A DNA stretch of 34,347 nucleotides, from assembly GCA_017509245.1 (NCBI GenBank), contig JAFWQC010000030.1, positions 1 through 34,347 of the forward strand, read 5' to 3'. Source of the stretch: Clostridiales bacterium. Lineage in GTDB: Bacteria; Bacillota; Clostridia; Saccharofermentanales; Saccharofermentanaceae. Positions within the stretch are counted from its first letter, which is position 1. Each line of letters begins with the position of its first letter. A model generated the notes under the pieces. That model was not told the DNA's origin. It worked only from the letters and a program-made list of their open reading frames with translations, and made no database searches. The position numbers and the translations under genes are program-made. Shown here piece by piece: positions 1-8,367 of the stretch.

Positions 1-23
1 CATAAATCATGTAGTTTTTGCGA

Positions 24-109
24 TTTTGTGATACCAAGAGTACAGAATATCACAAAACCCCAAAAACAGGCCTGTTTGAGATATGGGAAGAGGGTATAAA
101 TATCTCAAA
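24..109. repeat. Run of short inverted repeats (left edge)
   Basis: Three separate perfect inverted repeats follow one another. TTTTGTGATA at 24-33 pairs with 48-57. A 14-bp perfect palindrome centred on AGGCCT lies at 64-77. TTTGAGATA at 75-83 pairs with 101-109. No convincing gene is present in this stretch, and the arms differ from one pair to the next, so this is not one repeat family. It continues into the tandem repeat that follows. The role is unknown; the upstream gene, if any, lies outside the window. Confidence 0.6.
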
Positions 110-165
110 TGCCTATGAAAATGGCAGTTAGAAATACGGAGGCGGTGAAAAATATCTCTAATCTC

Positions 166-373
166 AAAAACACCCCAAATCTTCAAAAAAGCACTTTTGG
201 GATGCAATCTGAAGCAAAAATGCACCCCAAATCAAGAATACGAGCCATTTGGGATACATTTGCCTCCTTAAAAACACCCAAAATCTTCATAAAAGCACTT
301 TTGGGATGCATTCGCCCCCTCGAAAGCACCCCAAATCAAGAATACGAGCCATTTGGGATCTCCTAACGCCACC
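166..373. repeat. 104-bp tandem repeat, two copies, each with two hairpins
   Basis: Copy 1 is 166-269 and copy 2 is 270-373; about 90 bp at the start of each are well conserved (166-255 against 270-359), including an identical 34-bp block at 222-255 and 326-359. Each unit contains CCCAAA and TTTGGG arms twice, so each can fold into two successive hairpins. The unit length is not a multiple of three and shifts the frame, so it is not a protein repeat. A further nested hairpin follows at 376-411 (GGGGG/CCCCC outside, GAAAATG/CATTTTC inside). From about 428 to 545 nothing recognisable is seen. Confidence 0.75.
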
Positions 374-545
374 TTGGGGGAAAATGAGGCATTTTCCGGC
401 AAATGACCCCCTAAAACGGCATTTTCGCGCGCTCTAAACGCCATAAAAAACACGCCAAACCTCCCGCGGTTGAGGGCTTTCGTAATGAGCGGGAATCACA
501 TGGAAAAAATTTTTAACAAATTTCCGGGAAATTACAAAAAACCCC

Positions 546-574
546 TTGCGTTAAAAATAGATTACGAATAGAAT
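546..574 (+). promoter_or_regulatory. Candidate promoter of the dcw cluster
   Basis: TTGCGT at 546-551 and TAGAAT at 569-574 are separated by 17 bp, a good sigma-70/sigma-A-type arrangement. Transcription would start near 581, about 116 bp before mraZ, just at the first of the GTGG motifs described next. It is the best promoter match upstream of the cluster. Confidence 0.5.
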
Positions 575-582
575 ACAGATGT

Positions 583-629
583 GTGGTGATTCGGGGAGAT
601 ATTTCCCATTCTTGTGGAGGAAAGTGGCT
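583..629 (+). promoter_or_regulatory. Candidate MraZ-binding boxes
   Basis: Four G-rich hexamers lie on a helical-turn spacing: GTGGTG at 583, GGGGAG at 593, GTGGAG at 614 and GTGGCT at 624, that is steps of 10, 21 and 10 bp. MraZ proteins are known to bind short G-rich direct repeats with about 10-bp period upstream of their own operon, and in Mollicutes a site beginning AAAGTG; AAAGTGGCT occurs here at 621-629. The boxes sit just after the predicted transcription start, suiting autorepression. Inference from motif only. Confidence 0.45.
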
Positions 630-696
630 GAAATCGATGGAAATCAGCTGCAGGGCCTCCTATAACCACAAAAAAACAAGCTTATAGAGACTCAGA

Positions 697-1128
697 ATGA
701 GAGACATTAAGAAAGTAGACGCAAAGGGAAGATTCTTTATCCCGTCAAAGCAGAAGGAGTTGCTCGGCGCAGAGGTTGTCGTAACGAACAGCCTTGATGT
801 CGGGTATCTGTGCGTTTATTCGAAGGATCATTTTGAGAATGTCGTAAAGACACAGTTTGCAAAGCTCAATACCATGGATGCCAATGCGCGTAAGATCAAG
901 AGAGCGATCATTGGCGAGGCTTGTGAGGTCACGGTTGATTCTCAGGGGCGTATTTCGGTTAACAGCGAGCTTTGGGACAGGATCGGAGCTAAGCCCGGTG
1001 ATGAGATCTGCGTATTTAATGATGACGGCAAATTAGACATCTGCACTAAGAATTTCTATGACAATGAGGATCACGATCTCAGCGGCATAGAAGGATTGGA
1101 GACGAAGTATTATGTTGAAGGTCTCTGA
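697..1128 (+). CDS. mraZ: Transcriptional regulator MraZ
   Basis: First gene of the division and cell-wall cluster. MraZ is an AbrB-fold (SpoVT-AbrB/MraZ) DNA-binding protein that forms ring-shaped oligomers and controls its own operon. At 143 residues the length is normal. Two MraZ repeats are visible, each with the hallmark DxxGR: VDAKGRFFIP (about residues 7-16) and VDSQGRISV (about 78-86). The N-terminus is a little shorter than in many homologues, which begin M(F/L)xGEYxHxxDxKGR; an in-frame TAG at 685-687 rules out a longer form except for a non-ATG start. The ribosome site is weak (GAGA about 8 bases upstream). It overlaps rsmH by 17 bases, so the two are likely co-translated. Candidate MraZ boxes lie upstream at 583-629. 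Confidence 0.93.
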   Translation: MRDIKKVDAKGRFFIPSKQKELLGAEVVVTNSLDVGYLCVYSKDHFENVVKTQFAKLNTMDANARKIKRAIIGEACEVTVDSQGRISVNSELWDRIGAKPGDEICVFNDDGKLDICTKNFYDNEDHDLSGIEGLETKYYVEGL

Positions 1129-2080
1129 TTTTGACCACATTCCGGTATTACTCTATCCGACGGTCGACGCTCTGAACGTCAGACCGGGCGGCATCTATGT
1201 CGACTGCACGGCGGGCGGCGGAAGCCACAGCGCTGAGATCGCAAGAAGAATGAAGGGGCAGGGAATACTTGTCTCGATCGATAAAGATGACGCGGCGCTC
1301 GCGGCATGCATGGAAAGAAAAGAGGATTTCGCAGGTATCGACTGGATGCCGGTTAAGTCCGATTACAAGGATATTGATGACATCATAAGAAGTCTTAAGA
1401 TCGGCAAGGTCGACGGCATAATGGCTGACCTGGGCGTTTCCTCATATCAGCTCGACACGGCTGAGAGAGGCTTCTCTTATATGAAGAACGGTCCTCTGGA
1501 CATGAGAATGGATCCTGACGAATGGCTTACGGCCGCTGAAGTCGTAAACCGCTATTCCAGAGATGATCTTGAGAGAATCTTCAGGGAATACGGCGAGGAG
1601 CATCATGCGGGAAGGATCGCTGAAGGCATCTGCGAGAGGAGAAAGACAAAGCCTTTCACGAGGACCACGGAACTTGCGAATGCAATCAAGGAATATATGC
1701 CGGGCCACGGAAGAGGCGAGGACCAGCATCCCGCGAAGAGATGTTTCCAGGCGATCAGAATTGAAGTAAACCATGAACTTTCGGGCCTTGAGTCTTTGCT
1801 CAATGACGGAATAAGGAAGCTCAAACCCGGCGGAAGATTCTGCGTTATCTCGTTCCACTCGCTGGAAGACCGTATCGTCAAGGAAGCGTTCAGAACGGCT
1901 GAGAGCCCTTGCACATGTCCCAGGGATTTCCCGGTATGCGTATGCGGCAAGAAGTCTTTGGGAACAGTTATAACAAAGAAGCCGATCGAACCGACTGAAG
2001 AAGAGATCGAGATCAATCCGAGATCAAGAAGCTCGAAGCTCAGGGTGTTTGAGAGGAACGACAACGAACAGTACAACTAG
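1112..2080 (+). CDS. rsmH: 16S rRNA (cytosine(1402)-N(4))-methyltransferase RsmH (MraW)
   Basis: SAM-dependent methyltransferase that N4-methylates C1402 of 16S rRNA in the ribosomal decoding centre; the gene follows mraZ in most bacteria. It has 322 residues, close to the usual 310. Visible motifs are the SAM site DCTAGGGSHS (residues 31-40), the DLGVSSYQLD block near residue 106, CFQAIRIEVNHEL, ISFHSLEDRIVK and the C-terminal RSRSSKLRVFER. A cysteine-bearing stretch near residues 267-278 (CTCP..FPVCVCG) is typical of clostridial members. The start lies inside mraZ. Very secure from motifs and context. Confidence 0.97.
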   Translation: MLKVSDFDHIPVLLYPTVDALNVRPGGIYVDCTAGGGSHSAEIARRMKGQGILVSIDKDDAALAACMERKEDFAGIDWMPVKSDYKDIDDIIRSLKIGKVDGIMADLGVSSYQLDTAERGFSYMKNGPLDMRMDPDEWLTAAEVVNRYSRDDLERIFREYGEEHHAGRIAEGICERRKTKPFTRTTELANAIKEYMPGHGRGEDQHPAKRCFQAIRIEVNHELSGLESLLNDGIRKLKPGGRFCVISFHSLEDRIVKEAFRTAESPCTCPRDFPVCVCGKKSLGTVITKKPIEPTEEEIEINPRSRSSKLRVFERNDNEQYN

Positions 2081-2110
2081 AAAATCTTAAGAAAAGGTAA
2101 GTAACATTTA

Positions 2111-2800
2111 ATGGCAGTAAAGGCAGCATCAAGAAATAAAGCAAAGAGCTTTGTTGTGGGCGTGAAGGATGATTCACTCCGTGAAGCGCTGTCTGCCGGA
2201 AAGACAAACCTTACATATAAAAACGGAAGCATAATCCCTGACGAGACAAAGCTTATCGAAGATGAGGAGCTCATAATCGAGCCCGCTGACGATATTGTTT
2301 CTTCTGTCGTCTCTTATGAGGAAGTTCATGAGAGATCCGTGCAGCAGGCCATAGAGCATGAGGATGCGCAGACAAGGCTTGAACAGAAGAAAAAGACAAG
2401 AAGGCTCACCAGGAGAAAGCTTTTCGAGACAATCGTATCGATCATACTGGTAATTGCAATGGGCATCTTTGTAATGCTACTGCTCTATCCCCAGACGGAG
2501 CTCTCGGAACTTGCAAGAGACAATTCGAATCTGAAGGATCAGATCAATGTTGCAAAAAGAGAGATCGTTAACGCAGAGGAGAACGCTAACGGCGTTGCGG
2601 ACATGGATGTTATCCGTGCCCAGGCGATAGCGCTCGGAATGCAGGATCCGAACCAGAACCAGGTCATAAATCTCCCGGTTCCGAATACGGATTCATTGCG
2701 CACCAGAACAAACTATAATTCCGACGGAATTAATGAGGATGCCTTCAAGAATTCCCAGGATGAACTGGCTGATTACTATGCAGCGCATCCCGGTAAGTAA
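2111..2800 (+). CDS. ftsL: FtsL-like septum division protein
   Basis: Bitopic division protein expected to form the FtsL-FtsB/DivIC-FtsQ/DivIB complex that activates septal wall synthesis. It has 229 residues, longer than the usual 90-130 because of a roughly 100-residue charged cytoplasmic N-terminus. One membrane segment spans about 107-126, followed by a heptad-like stretch at about 128-160 and the FtsL-type motif AIALGMQDPNQNQVI at 172-186. Its position between rsmH and the penicillin-binding protein is the canonical ftsL slot. Sequence conservation in this family is low, so the call leans on position, topology and the LGM motif. Ribosome site AAAGG lies about 12 bases before the ATG. Its end overlaps the next gene by about 23 bases if the start chosen there is right. 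Confidence 0.82.
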   Translation: MAVKAASRNKAKSFVVGVKDDSLREALSAGKTNLTYKNGSIIPDETKLIEDEELIIEPADDIVSSVVSYEEVHERSVQQAIEHEDAQTRLEQKKKTRRLTRRKLFETIVSIILVIAMGIFVMLLLYPQTELSELARDNSNLKDQINVAKREIVNAEENANGVADMDVIRAQAIALGMQDPNQNQVINLPVPNTDSLRTRTNYNSDGINEDAFKNSQDELADYYAAHPGK

Positions 2801-5258
2801 CAGGAAGGAGCCCGTTAAGGAGGCTCCTGAGATCCGGAATCAGACTGAACAGGGTGAGGCTAAGGCACAGGACGCCCGCGCGAGAGTGCCTTCGCATTAT
2901 ATTTCTGCCATTTTCGCGAAAATATGGATCGTGGCTGTTGCGGTCTTCGTTGTGTTCTATCTGTTCTACCTGATCTACAATCTCTATCAGACGACAGTAA
3001 AGGATTACGACAAGTATGCAAGAGCTGCCGCTAACGAACAGTGGACCCTTGTAACATACAAAGCAAACAGGGGAATGATCTACGATGCAAACGGTGTTCC
3101 TCTTGCTTCAAACACATACGACTATACTGTCATCTGTTCCCCTAAGCAGGTTACTTCGACTCTTCTTACGAGAGAACAGATCATGGAGAACGCGTCCGCG
3201 ATCTTAGGTGTTACATATGAGAAACTCGATTCGATAATTCCTGTCGATCCCACAAATAAGGATGATCCGAAGAACAACGTCGAAGGCTGTGACGTCATCA
3301 AGAACGTGCCTCAGGATAAGAAAGAGGAATTCGAGAAATTCTGCAAGGACAACAAGGTCAAGGGCTTCGGTTTTGTCGCTGTTCCTCAGAGATACTATAA
3401 CTACGGATCTCTCGCTTCGCAGGTCGTCGGTTACGCCAAAAATGACGGCGTGAGCCTTAACGGACTTTACGGACTTGAGGCTTACTACAATGATGTTCTG
3501 TCCGGCGAGAACGGATACAGATATTCGGAGACGGACGAAATTACCGGAGGCGTTCTGCCTTATTCGGATGCCACCACGATACCTGTCTCCGACGGCAACA
3601 ACATTGTCACGAACATCGATATAAGTATCCAGAGAATAGCTGAGGAAGCGGCGAAGGAAGCATATGAGAAATATGATCCTATCGACGGTGTCTGCGCCAT
3701 TGTAATGAATCCTTATACCGGCGCTGTCTACGCAATGGTATCGCTTCCGAATTACGACTGTAATGATCCATATGCGAAGCCTTACGGAACCGGTGTTGAA
3801 GTGTGGAGTTACATGAGCGCCGAAGACCGTGTCCAGTACGTCATGGCAAATGCATGGCGCAACAGATGCGTATCCGATACGTATGAGCCCGGTTCAACAT
3901 TCAAATCGCTTACGACCTGCATGGCTTTCGAGGAGAATCTCGCGACAGAGCAGGAGGAATTCAGTGACGAACCGGTCAAGCTTTCTGATCAGCATACGAT
4001 CTCCTGCTGGCTCCAGAAATCAGGCGGTTACAACCATGGAACCGAGACGCTTGAGAAGGCGTTCCAGAATTCATGCAACCCTGTTTTCGCGCAGCTCGCA
4101 TTCAGGATCGGATTAAGCAAGTATTATTCATACGTTAGAATGCTCGGTTTCTATGACAAGACCGGAATCGATCTTCCCGCTGAAGGTAAGGGAATCTTCC
4201 ATAAGGAACCTACCAAGGTCGACATGGCGGTTCTCTCATACGGCGAGTCTTCAACGGTCACACCTATCCAGCTGATCACTTCATACTGCGCCATCGTTAA
4301 CGGCGGCAACCTTCTCGTTCCGCACGTTGTTAAATACATTACGGATCCTGACGGAAACATCGTCGATGAGATCGAACCTGAGGTAGTGCGCACGGTATTC
4401 TCCGAGAGCACATGCAAGAGGGTAAGGACACTGATGGAAGGCGTTGTCTCCGACGGTACCGGTTCGGCAGGTAAGGTTGCAGGATATGCGGTTGCAGGTA
4501 AGACGTCCACATCCACGATCGACGTTGGTGAATTAAAGGGTGCGCACGTGCTCTCATTCTCCTGCTATGCTCCTGCATATGACCCGAAGATCGCGGTGCT
4601 CGTAGTTATCAACAAGCCGAGGGATTTCTCGGTAGGATCATCTTCGGCAGCGTCCACGGCGGCTAAGATCGTTGAAGGCACACTGTCCTACATGGGTGTT
4701 GAGAGAAAGTTCACCGAAGAGGAATATACACAGCTCCTGAAGCAGTGGTACGTCCAGGAAGTCGAAGGAATGCCCGCTTCACAGGCAGCTTCGAGAATAT
4801 CTGTAAACGGTCTTTCGACACTTTACGGAACGATGGACATGACGCCGGAGACCATCGTTGCCACGACGCATCCGGATTACACGTATACGCTCTATAAGAC
4901 CGGCATTGTCGTTATGTATCCTGCGGGAGTCACGAAGGACCAGTGGCTCACAACGAGAGTTCCGAATATGACCGGAATGTCCGCGATAGAATGCATCGAA
5001 GCCTGCATGAAGATGAACCTGAACTGCAAGATAGACAGTGACAGTGATATCAAGGGCCTTTGCGTCGGACAGAGCGTTTCTCCGGGAGCGACTGTCTATG
5101 CGGGAGACATCATATACGTAACGCTGAGCACCAGTGCGGGCGTAACAACGAATATCTACGATGATACGTCCAATGTAAATGAAGGCGGATACACCGCTGA
5201 TGAGGACGGAAGAACCGATGCACTGCCTCCGGACAGGCATGATGACGATGACGGCTAG
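2778..5258 (+). CDS. ftsI: Class B penicillin-binding protein (FtsI/PBP2B/SpoVD type) with PASTA domain
   Basis: Membrane-anchored D,D-transpeptidase that cross-links septal peptidoglycan with FtsW. As called it has 826 residues: one membrane segment at about 47-68, a dimerisation domain with RGMIYDANGVPLAS near residue 100, the transpeptidase domain with active-site serine in STFK (S373) and second motif SCN (S432), and a C-terminal PASTA domain from about residue 725 (TRVPNMTGMSAIECI...). The third motif, usually KTG, reads K575-T-S-T: glycine is replaced by serine. A degenerate earlier PASTA-like unit may precede the clear one. The start is uncertain: ATG 2778 overlaps ftsL by 23 bases and lacks a clear ribosome site; ATG 2733 is the longer option. 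Whether it serves vegetative division or sporulation (SpoVD) cannot be decided here. Confidence 0.9.
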   Translation: MQRIPVSNRKEPVKEAPEIRNQTEQGEAKAQDARARVPSHYISAIFAKIWIVAVAVFVVFYLFYLIYNLYQTTVKDYDKYARAAANEQWTLVTYKANRGMIYDANGVPLASNTYDYTVICSPKQVTSTLLTREQIMENASAILGVTYEKLDSIIPVDPTNKDDPKNNVEGCDVIKNVPQDKKEEFEKFCKDNKVKGFGFVAVPQRYYNYGSLASQVVGYAKNDGVSLNGLYGLEAYYNDVLSGENGYRYSETDEITGGVLPYSDATTIPVSDGNNIVTNIDISIQRIAEEAAKEAYEKYDPIDGVCAIVMNPYTGAVYAMVSLPNYDCNDPYAKPYGTGVEVWSYMSAEDRVQYVMANAWRNRCVSDTYEPGSTFKSLTTCMAFEENLATEQEEFSDEPVKLSDQHTISCWLQKSGGYNHGTETLEKAFQNSCNPVFAQLAFRIGLSKYYSYVRMLGFYDKTGIDLPAEGKGIFHKEPTKVDMAVLSYGESSTVTPIQLITSYCAIVNGGNLLVPHVVKYITDPDGNIVDEIEPEVVRTVFSESTCKRVRTLMEGVVSDGTGSAGKVAGYAVAGKTSTSTIDVGELKGAHVLSFSCYAPAYDPKIAVLVVINKPRDFSVGSSSAASTAAKIVEGTLSYMGVERKFTEEEYTQLLKQWYVQEVEGMPASQAASRISVNGLSTLYGTMDMTPETIVATTHPDYTYTLYKTGIVVMYPAGVTKDQWLTTRVPNMTGMSAIECIEACMKMNLNCKIDSDSDIKGLCVGQSVSPGATVYAGDIIYVTLSTSAGVTTNIYDDTSNVNEGGYTADEDGRTDALPPDRHDDDDG

Positions 5259-5404
5259 TGGTCTGACGCACAAACATAGGAGACACCAAAGTATTAATTT
5301 CATTCTTTTTGCCACATCAGTATCCGTATTTTTTGTTTTAATATAGTTAGCGGTAAAAAGGGAAGAACGCCCCGAATGAAAGCAACGGATAAAGGAAGTA
5401 AGAA

Positions 5405-6916
5405 ATGCTGCTCCAGGACGTCGTAAAAGACATTGAATATAAGCTCATTTCCGGTGATCTCGAAAAAGAGATCACTTCGGTTGAATTTGATTCACGCAAG
5501 GTATCAGAAGGAGCGCTCTTCGTATGCGTTCAGGGCTTTACCGTGGACGGCCACAGCTTTGCGCAAAAAGCTCTGGAGCAGGGCGCTGCCGCAATAGCTG
5601 TAGACAGCACGAGAACAGGCTTTGCTGAAGATGAGTTAAAGCTGCTTTCGGAAAGATACGGCGCTTCTGTCATTGAGATAACTGATACGCATCTTCATCT
5701 TGCAGATCTTTGCGCAAATTTTTACTCGCATCCCGAGAAGAAGCTTTCCATATACGGAATTACGGGCACCAAGGGTAAGACAACTACCGCATTCATGCTG
5801 AGGCAGATCCTTGAGCAGAGCGGCAGGATGACAGGCCTTATCGGAACGGTCTGCAATATCATTGCAGGTGAGAAGATACATGCTGCCCACACAACACCCG
5901 AATCAAGAGATCTCTATGAGATGATGGACACTCTCGTAAGAGATGATGAGGACAGCCTTGTCATGGAGGTCTCATCACAGGCTTTAAAGCTTGACCGCGT
6001 AAGAGGATTAAGATACCGCACGGCAGCTTTTACAAACCTTTACGAAGACCATATTGCTCCAAATGAGCACCCTGACATGGAGGACTATATTTCCTGCAAG
6101 CTTAAGATATTCGACAGCTGTGAGAAGGGCATACTTAATGCTGACTGCGAAGCTGCTGAAAGAGTGAAGGATTACTGCAGGGATAAGGTCGGACTCCTTA
6201 CATATTCGATCGAAGGCAATGCTGATTTTGTCGCAAGGAATCTGAGACCCAGAAGACAGGGACATGTCACGGGAACTGTTTTCGAGCTCGTGTCAGAATA
6301 CTATAACGGGGACATCTTTGTGGCGCTCCCCGGAAAATTCAACGTATATAACGCGCTCTGCGCCATCTGCACCGCATATATCGAGAACATCGATATAGAG
6401 GATGTGATGAAGGCTTTAGAGACCATCTCAGTGCCCGGAAGGATGCAGCCCGTGGAAAATGATCTCGGCGTAAACATCCTCGTTGATTATGCGCACAATG
6501 CGGCTGCCCTGGAGAATGTTCTTAACACGCTCAAAGAATACACCAAGGGCAGGATAATCACTGTCTTCGGATGCGGCGGAAACCGCGCGAGAACAAGGCG
6601 TTTCGAGATGGGCGAGGTATCGGGTAACCTTTCGGATCACACGGTGATTACTTCGGACAATCCGAGAAATGAAGAACCTATGGCGATAATTCAGGATATA
6701 ATTACCGGAATATCCAAAACAGATGGTGAATATGAGATCGAGCCTGACAGGAGCAAGGCGATAAAACTTGCTGTGGACATGGCAGTTGAAGGTGATACGG
6801 TTCTTATTGCGGGAAAGGGTCATGAAGACTATCAGATATCCGGCGATACGACGATCCACTTTGACGATTGCGAGCAGGCGGCAAAAGCAGTATTGGAGCG
6901 CGAAGAAAACGGATGA
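5405..6916 (+). CDS. murE: UDP-N-acetylmuramoyl-tripeptide synthetase MurE
   Basis: Mur ligase adding the third stem-peptide residue to UDP-MurNAc-L-Ala-D-Glu in the cytoplasm. It has 503 residues with the three-domain layout: N-terminal UDP-binding domain (FDSRKVSEGALFVCVQG), central ATPase with GTKGKTTT (121-128), HTTPES and VMEVSSQAL, and C-terminal domain with HNAAALENVL, GCGGNRARTRR, SDNPRNEEP (D418-N-P-R) and AGKGHEDYQ. The DNPRxE motif is the meso-diaminopimelate signature; lysine-adding enzymes differ there, so an mDAP wall is likely though not proven. The loop NLYEDHIAPNEHPDMEDY is of a variant seen in some Firmicutes. Ribosome site AGGAAG is about 6 bases upstream. It overlaps murF by ATGA. 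The 146-bp gap before it contains no convincing promoter or terminator. Confidence 0.95.
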   Translation: MLLQDVVKDIEYKLISGDLEKEITSVEFDSRKVSEGALFVCVQGFTVDGHSFAQKALEQGAAAIAVDSTRTGFAEDELKLLSERYGASVIEITDTHLHLADLCANFYSHPEKKLSIYGITGTKGKTTTAFMLRQILEQSGRMTGLIGTVCNIIAGEKIHAAHTTPESRDLYEMMDTLVRDDEDSLVMEVSSQALKLDRVRGLRYRTAAFTNLYEDHIAPNEHPDMEDYISCKLKIFDSCEKGILNADCEAAERVKDYCRDKVGLLTYSIEGNADFVARNLRPRRQGHVTGTVFELVSEYYNGDIFVALPGKFNVYNALCAICTAYIENIDIEDVMKALETISVPGRMQPVENDLGVNILVDYAHNAAALENVLNTLKEYTKGRIITVFGCGGNRARTRRFEMGEVSGNLSDHTVITSDNPRNEEPMAIIQDIITGISKTDGEYEIEPDRSKAIKLAVDMAVEGDTVLIAGKGHEDYQISGDTTIHFDDCEQAAKAVLEREENG

Positions 6917-8367
6917 TGTTTACACTTGAGGAAGTTAAGAAGGCTGTCGGAGGAAAGCTGGTATCCAAGACGGATACCAATGTTTTCGCAACCGCGATCG
7001 ATGTCAGCGGCATATCGACCGATACGAGAACTATTAAGGAAGGCGAGCTTTTCATCGCACTTTCAGGTGAGAATTTTGACGGCAACGACTACCTCGCAAA
7101 GGCAATAGAACTGGGCGCCTGCGCCGTTCTTACCAATGATGAGGGCAGGGTTCCCGAAGGTGCGGTTGCAGTCATCGTTGAAGATACGGTTCATGCGCTG
7201 GGACTTCTTGCAAATCACTACAGATTCAAACTTGGCTGCAAGGTCATCGCGGTAACGGGTTCCGTCGGCAAGACATCTACAAGGACCATGATCGTCGATG
7301 TTCTTAAGACAGGCCTTAAAGTCCATTCAACTGAAAAGAACAACAACAACGAGATAGGAATGTCCAAGACTATCCTTTCCGCTCCTGAAGATTCGGAAGT
7401 GATCGTCGTCGAGATGGGCATGAGGGGCCTTGGCCAGATATCCTATCTTACGAAGATAGCAAGACCTGACATTGCGATAATCACAAATGTCGGTTATTCA
7501 CATATCGGTATTCTCGGAAGCAAGGACAACATCCTTAAGGCAAAGATGGAGATCTGCGAGGGACTTACCGACGGCGGCATCGTAGCCGTAAACAGCGATG
7601 ACAGAAAACTCTTTGACTACTGCGTCAAGGAACTTCCGATAAATAACTTCATTGCGGGGATCCAGGTCAGATCTGATGACGATCTGCCTTGTCCTCTGGT
7701 CATCTCGGCTTACGATGTCACAGAGACCGATACGGGAATGCGCTTTGGCACAAGCCTTAGGAGAATGGGTGAGAGATCTGAATTCACCTTGCCTCTGGAG
7801 GTCGGAATGTTCGGCGATAACGCGATAAGAAATGCTCTTTTCGCGATCTTCTGCGCATACATGACGGGCATAACAAATACGGCTGAGATGCAGAAAAAGA
7901 TCGCTCAGGCTATCAGCAACAGAAGTGCGATAGACGGCAGGGGCGCCATCGTTGAGACGCAAAAGTATTTCATAATGAACGATGCATATAATGCGTCTCC
8001 GGAGTCGATGGCGAATGCTTTTCTGAATTTCTCGAAAAAAGCGAAGGGACACCGCAAAGTCCTTGCGCTCGGAGGCATGCTTGAGTTAGGTGATGTTGCT
8101 CCCGGTCTTCACGAACTGACCGGTAAAGACTGCGCTGCATATGATTTTGACAGGGTGTTCGTCACAGGCGATAATGCCGATGATTTTATAAGAGGCGCCC
8201 ACATGGTCGATATCAAGCTCGAAATAGTAAAATGTAAGGATACCGAAGACGTTAAGAGACGTCTTGAGGATTATGTAAGAGACGGCGATGCGATCCTTTT
8301 CAAGGCTTCACACAGCTTTGGATTCGAGAAGGTTGCAGAGAGTTTTATCGAGAAGGGAAATGCCTGA
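6913..8367 (+). CDS. murF: UDP-N-acetylmuramoyl-tripeptide--D-alanyl-D-alanine ligase MurF
   Basis: Adds D-Ala-D-Ala to complete the UDP-MurNAc-pentapeptide. It has 484 residues from the ATG that overlaps the murE stop in the ATGA arrangement (6913-6916), which I prefer over an in-frame ATG at 6868; the encoded start MMFTLEEVKKAVGGK fits the family. Motifs include the UDP-binding-domain stretch GISTDTRTIKEGELFIALSGENFDGNDY, P-loop GSVGKTSTR, KNNNNEIGMSKT, EMGMRGLGQI, TNVGYSHIG, and the C-terminal MNDAYNASPESM and GGMLELG blocks. It overlaps ftsW by 8 bases. In many Clostridia mraY and murD follow murF; here ftsW follows directly. Confidence 0.95.
   Translation: MMFTLEEVKKAVGGKLVSKTDTNVFATAIDVSGISTDTRTIKEGELFIALSGENFDGNDYLAKAIELGACAVLTNDEGRVPEGAVAVIVEDTVHALGLLANHYRFKLGCKVIAVTGSVGKTSTRTMIVDVLKTGLKVHSTEKNNNNEIGMSKTILSAPEDSEVIVVEMGMRGLGQISYLTKIARPDIAIITNVGYSHIGILGSKDNILKAKMEICEGLTDGGIVAVNSDDRKLFDYCVKELPINNFIAGIQVRSDDDLPCPLVISAYDVTETDTGMRFGTSLRRMGERSEFTLPLEVGMFGDNAIRNALFAIFCAYMTGITNTAEMQKKIAQAISNRSAIDGRGAIVETQKYFIMNDAYNASPESMANAFLNFSKKAKGHRKVLALGGMLELGDVAPGLHELTGKDCAAYDFDRVFVTGDNADDFIRGAHMVDIKLEIVKCKDTEDVKRRLEDYVRDGDAILFKASHSFGFEKVAESFIEKGNA

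Noticed and set aside
109..366. 85-residue plus-strand open frame across the 104-bp repeat
   Set aside because: The repeat unit is not a multiple of three so the copies are read in different frames, there is no ribosome site, and the hairpins explain the sequence better.
5259..5404. Promoter in the gap before murE (TAATAT/TATAGT near 5340)
   Set aside because: No acceptable -35 hexamer at a proper distance, so not listed as a feature.
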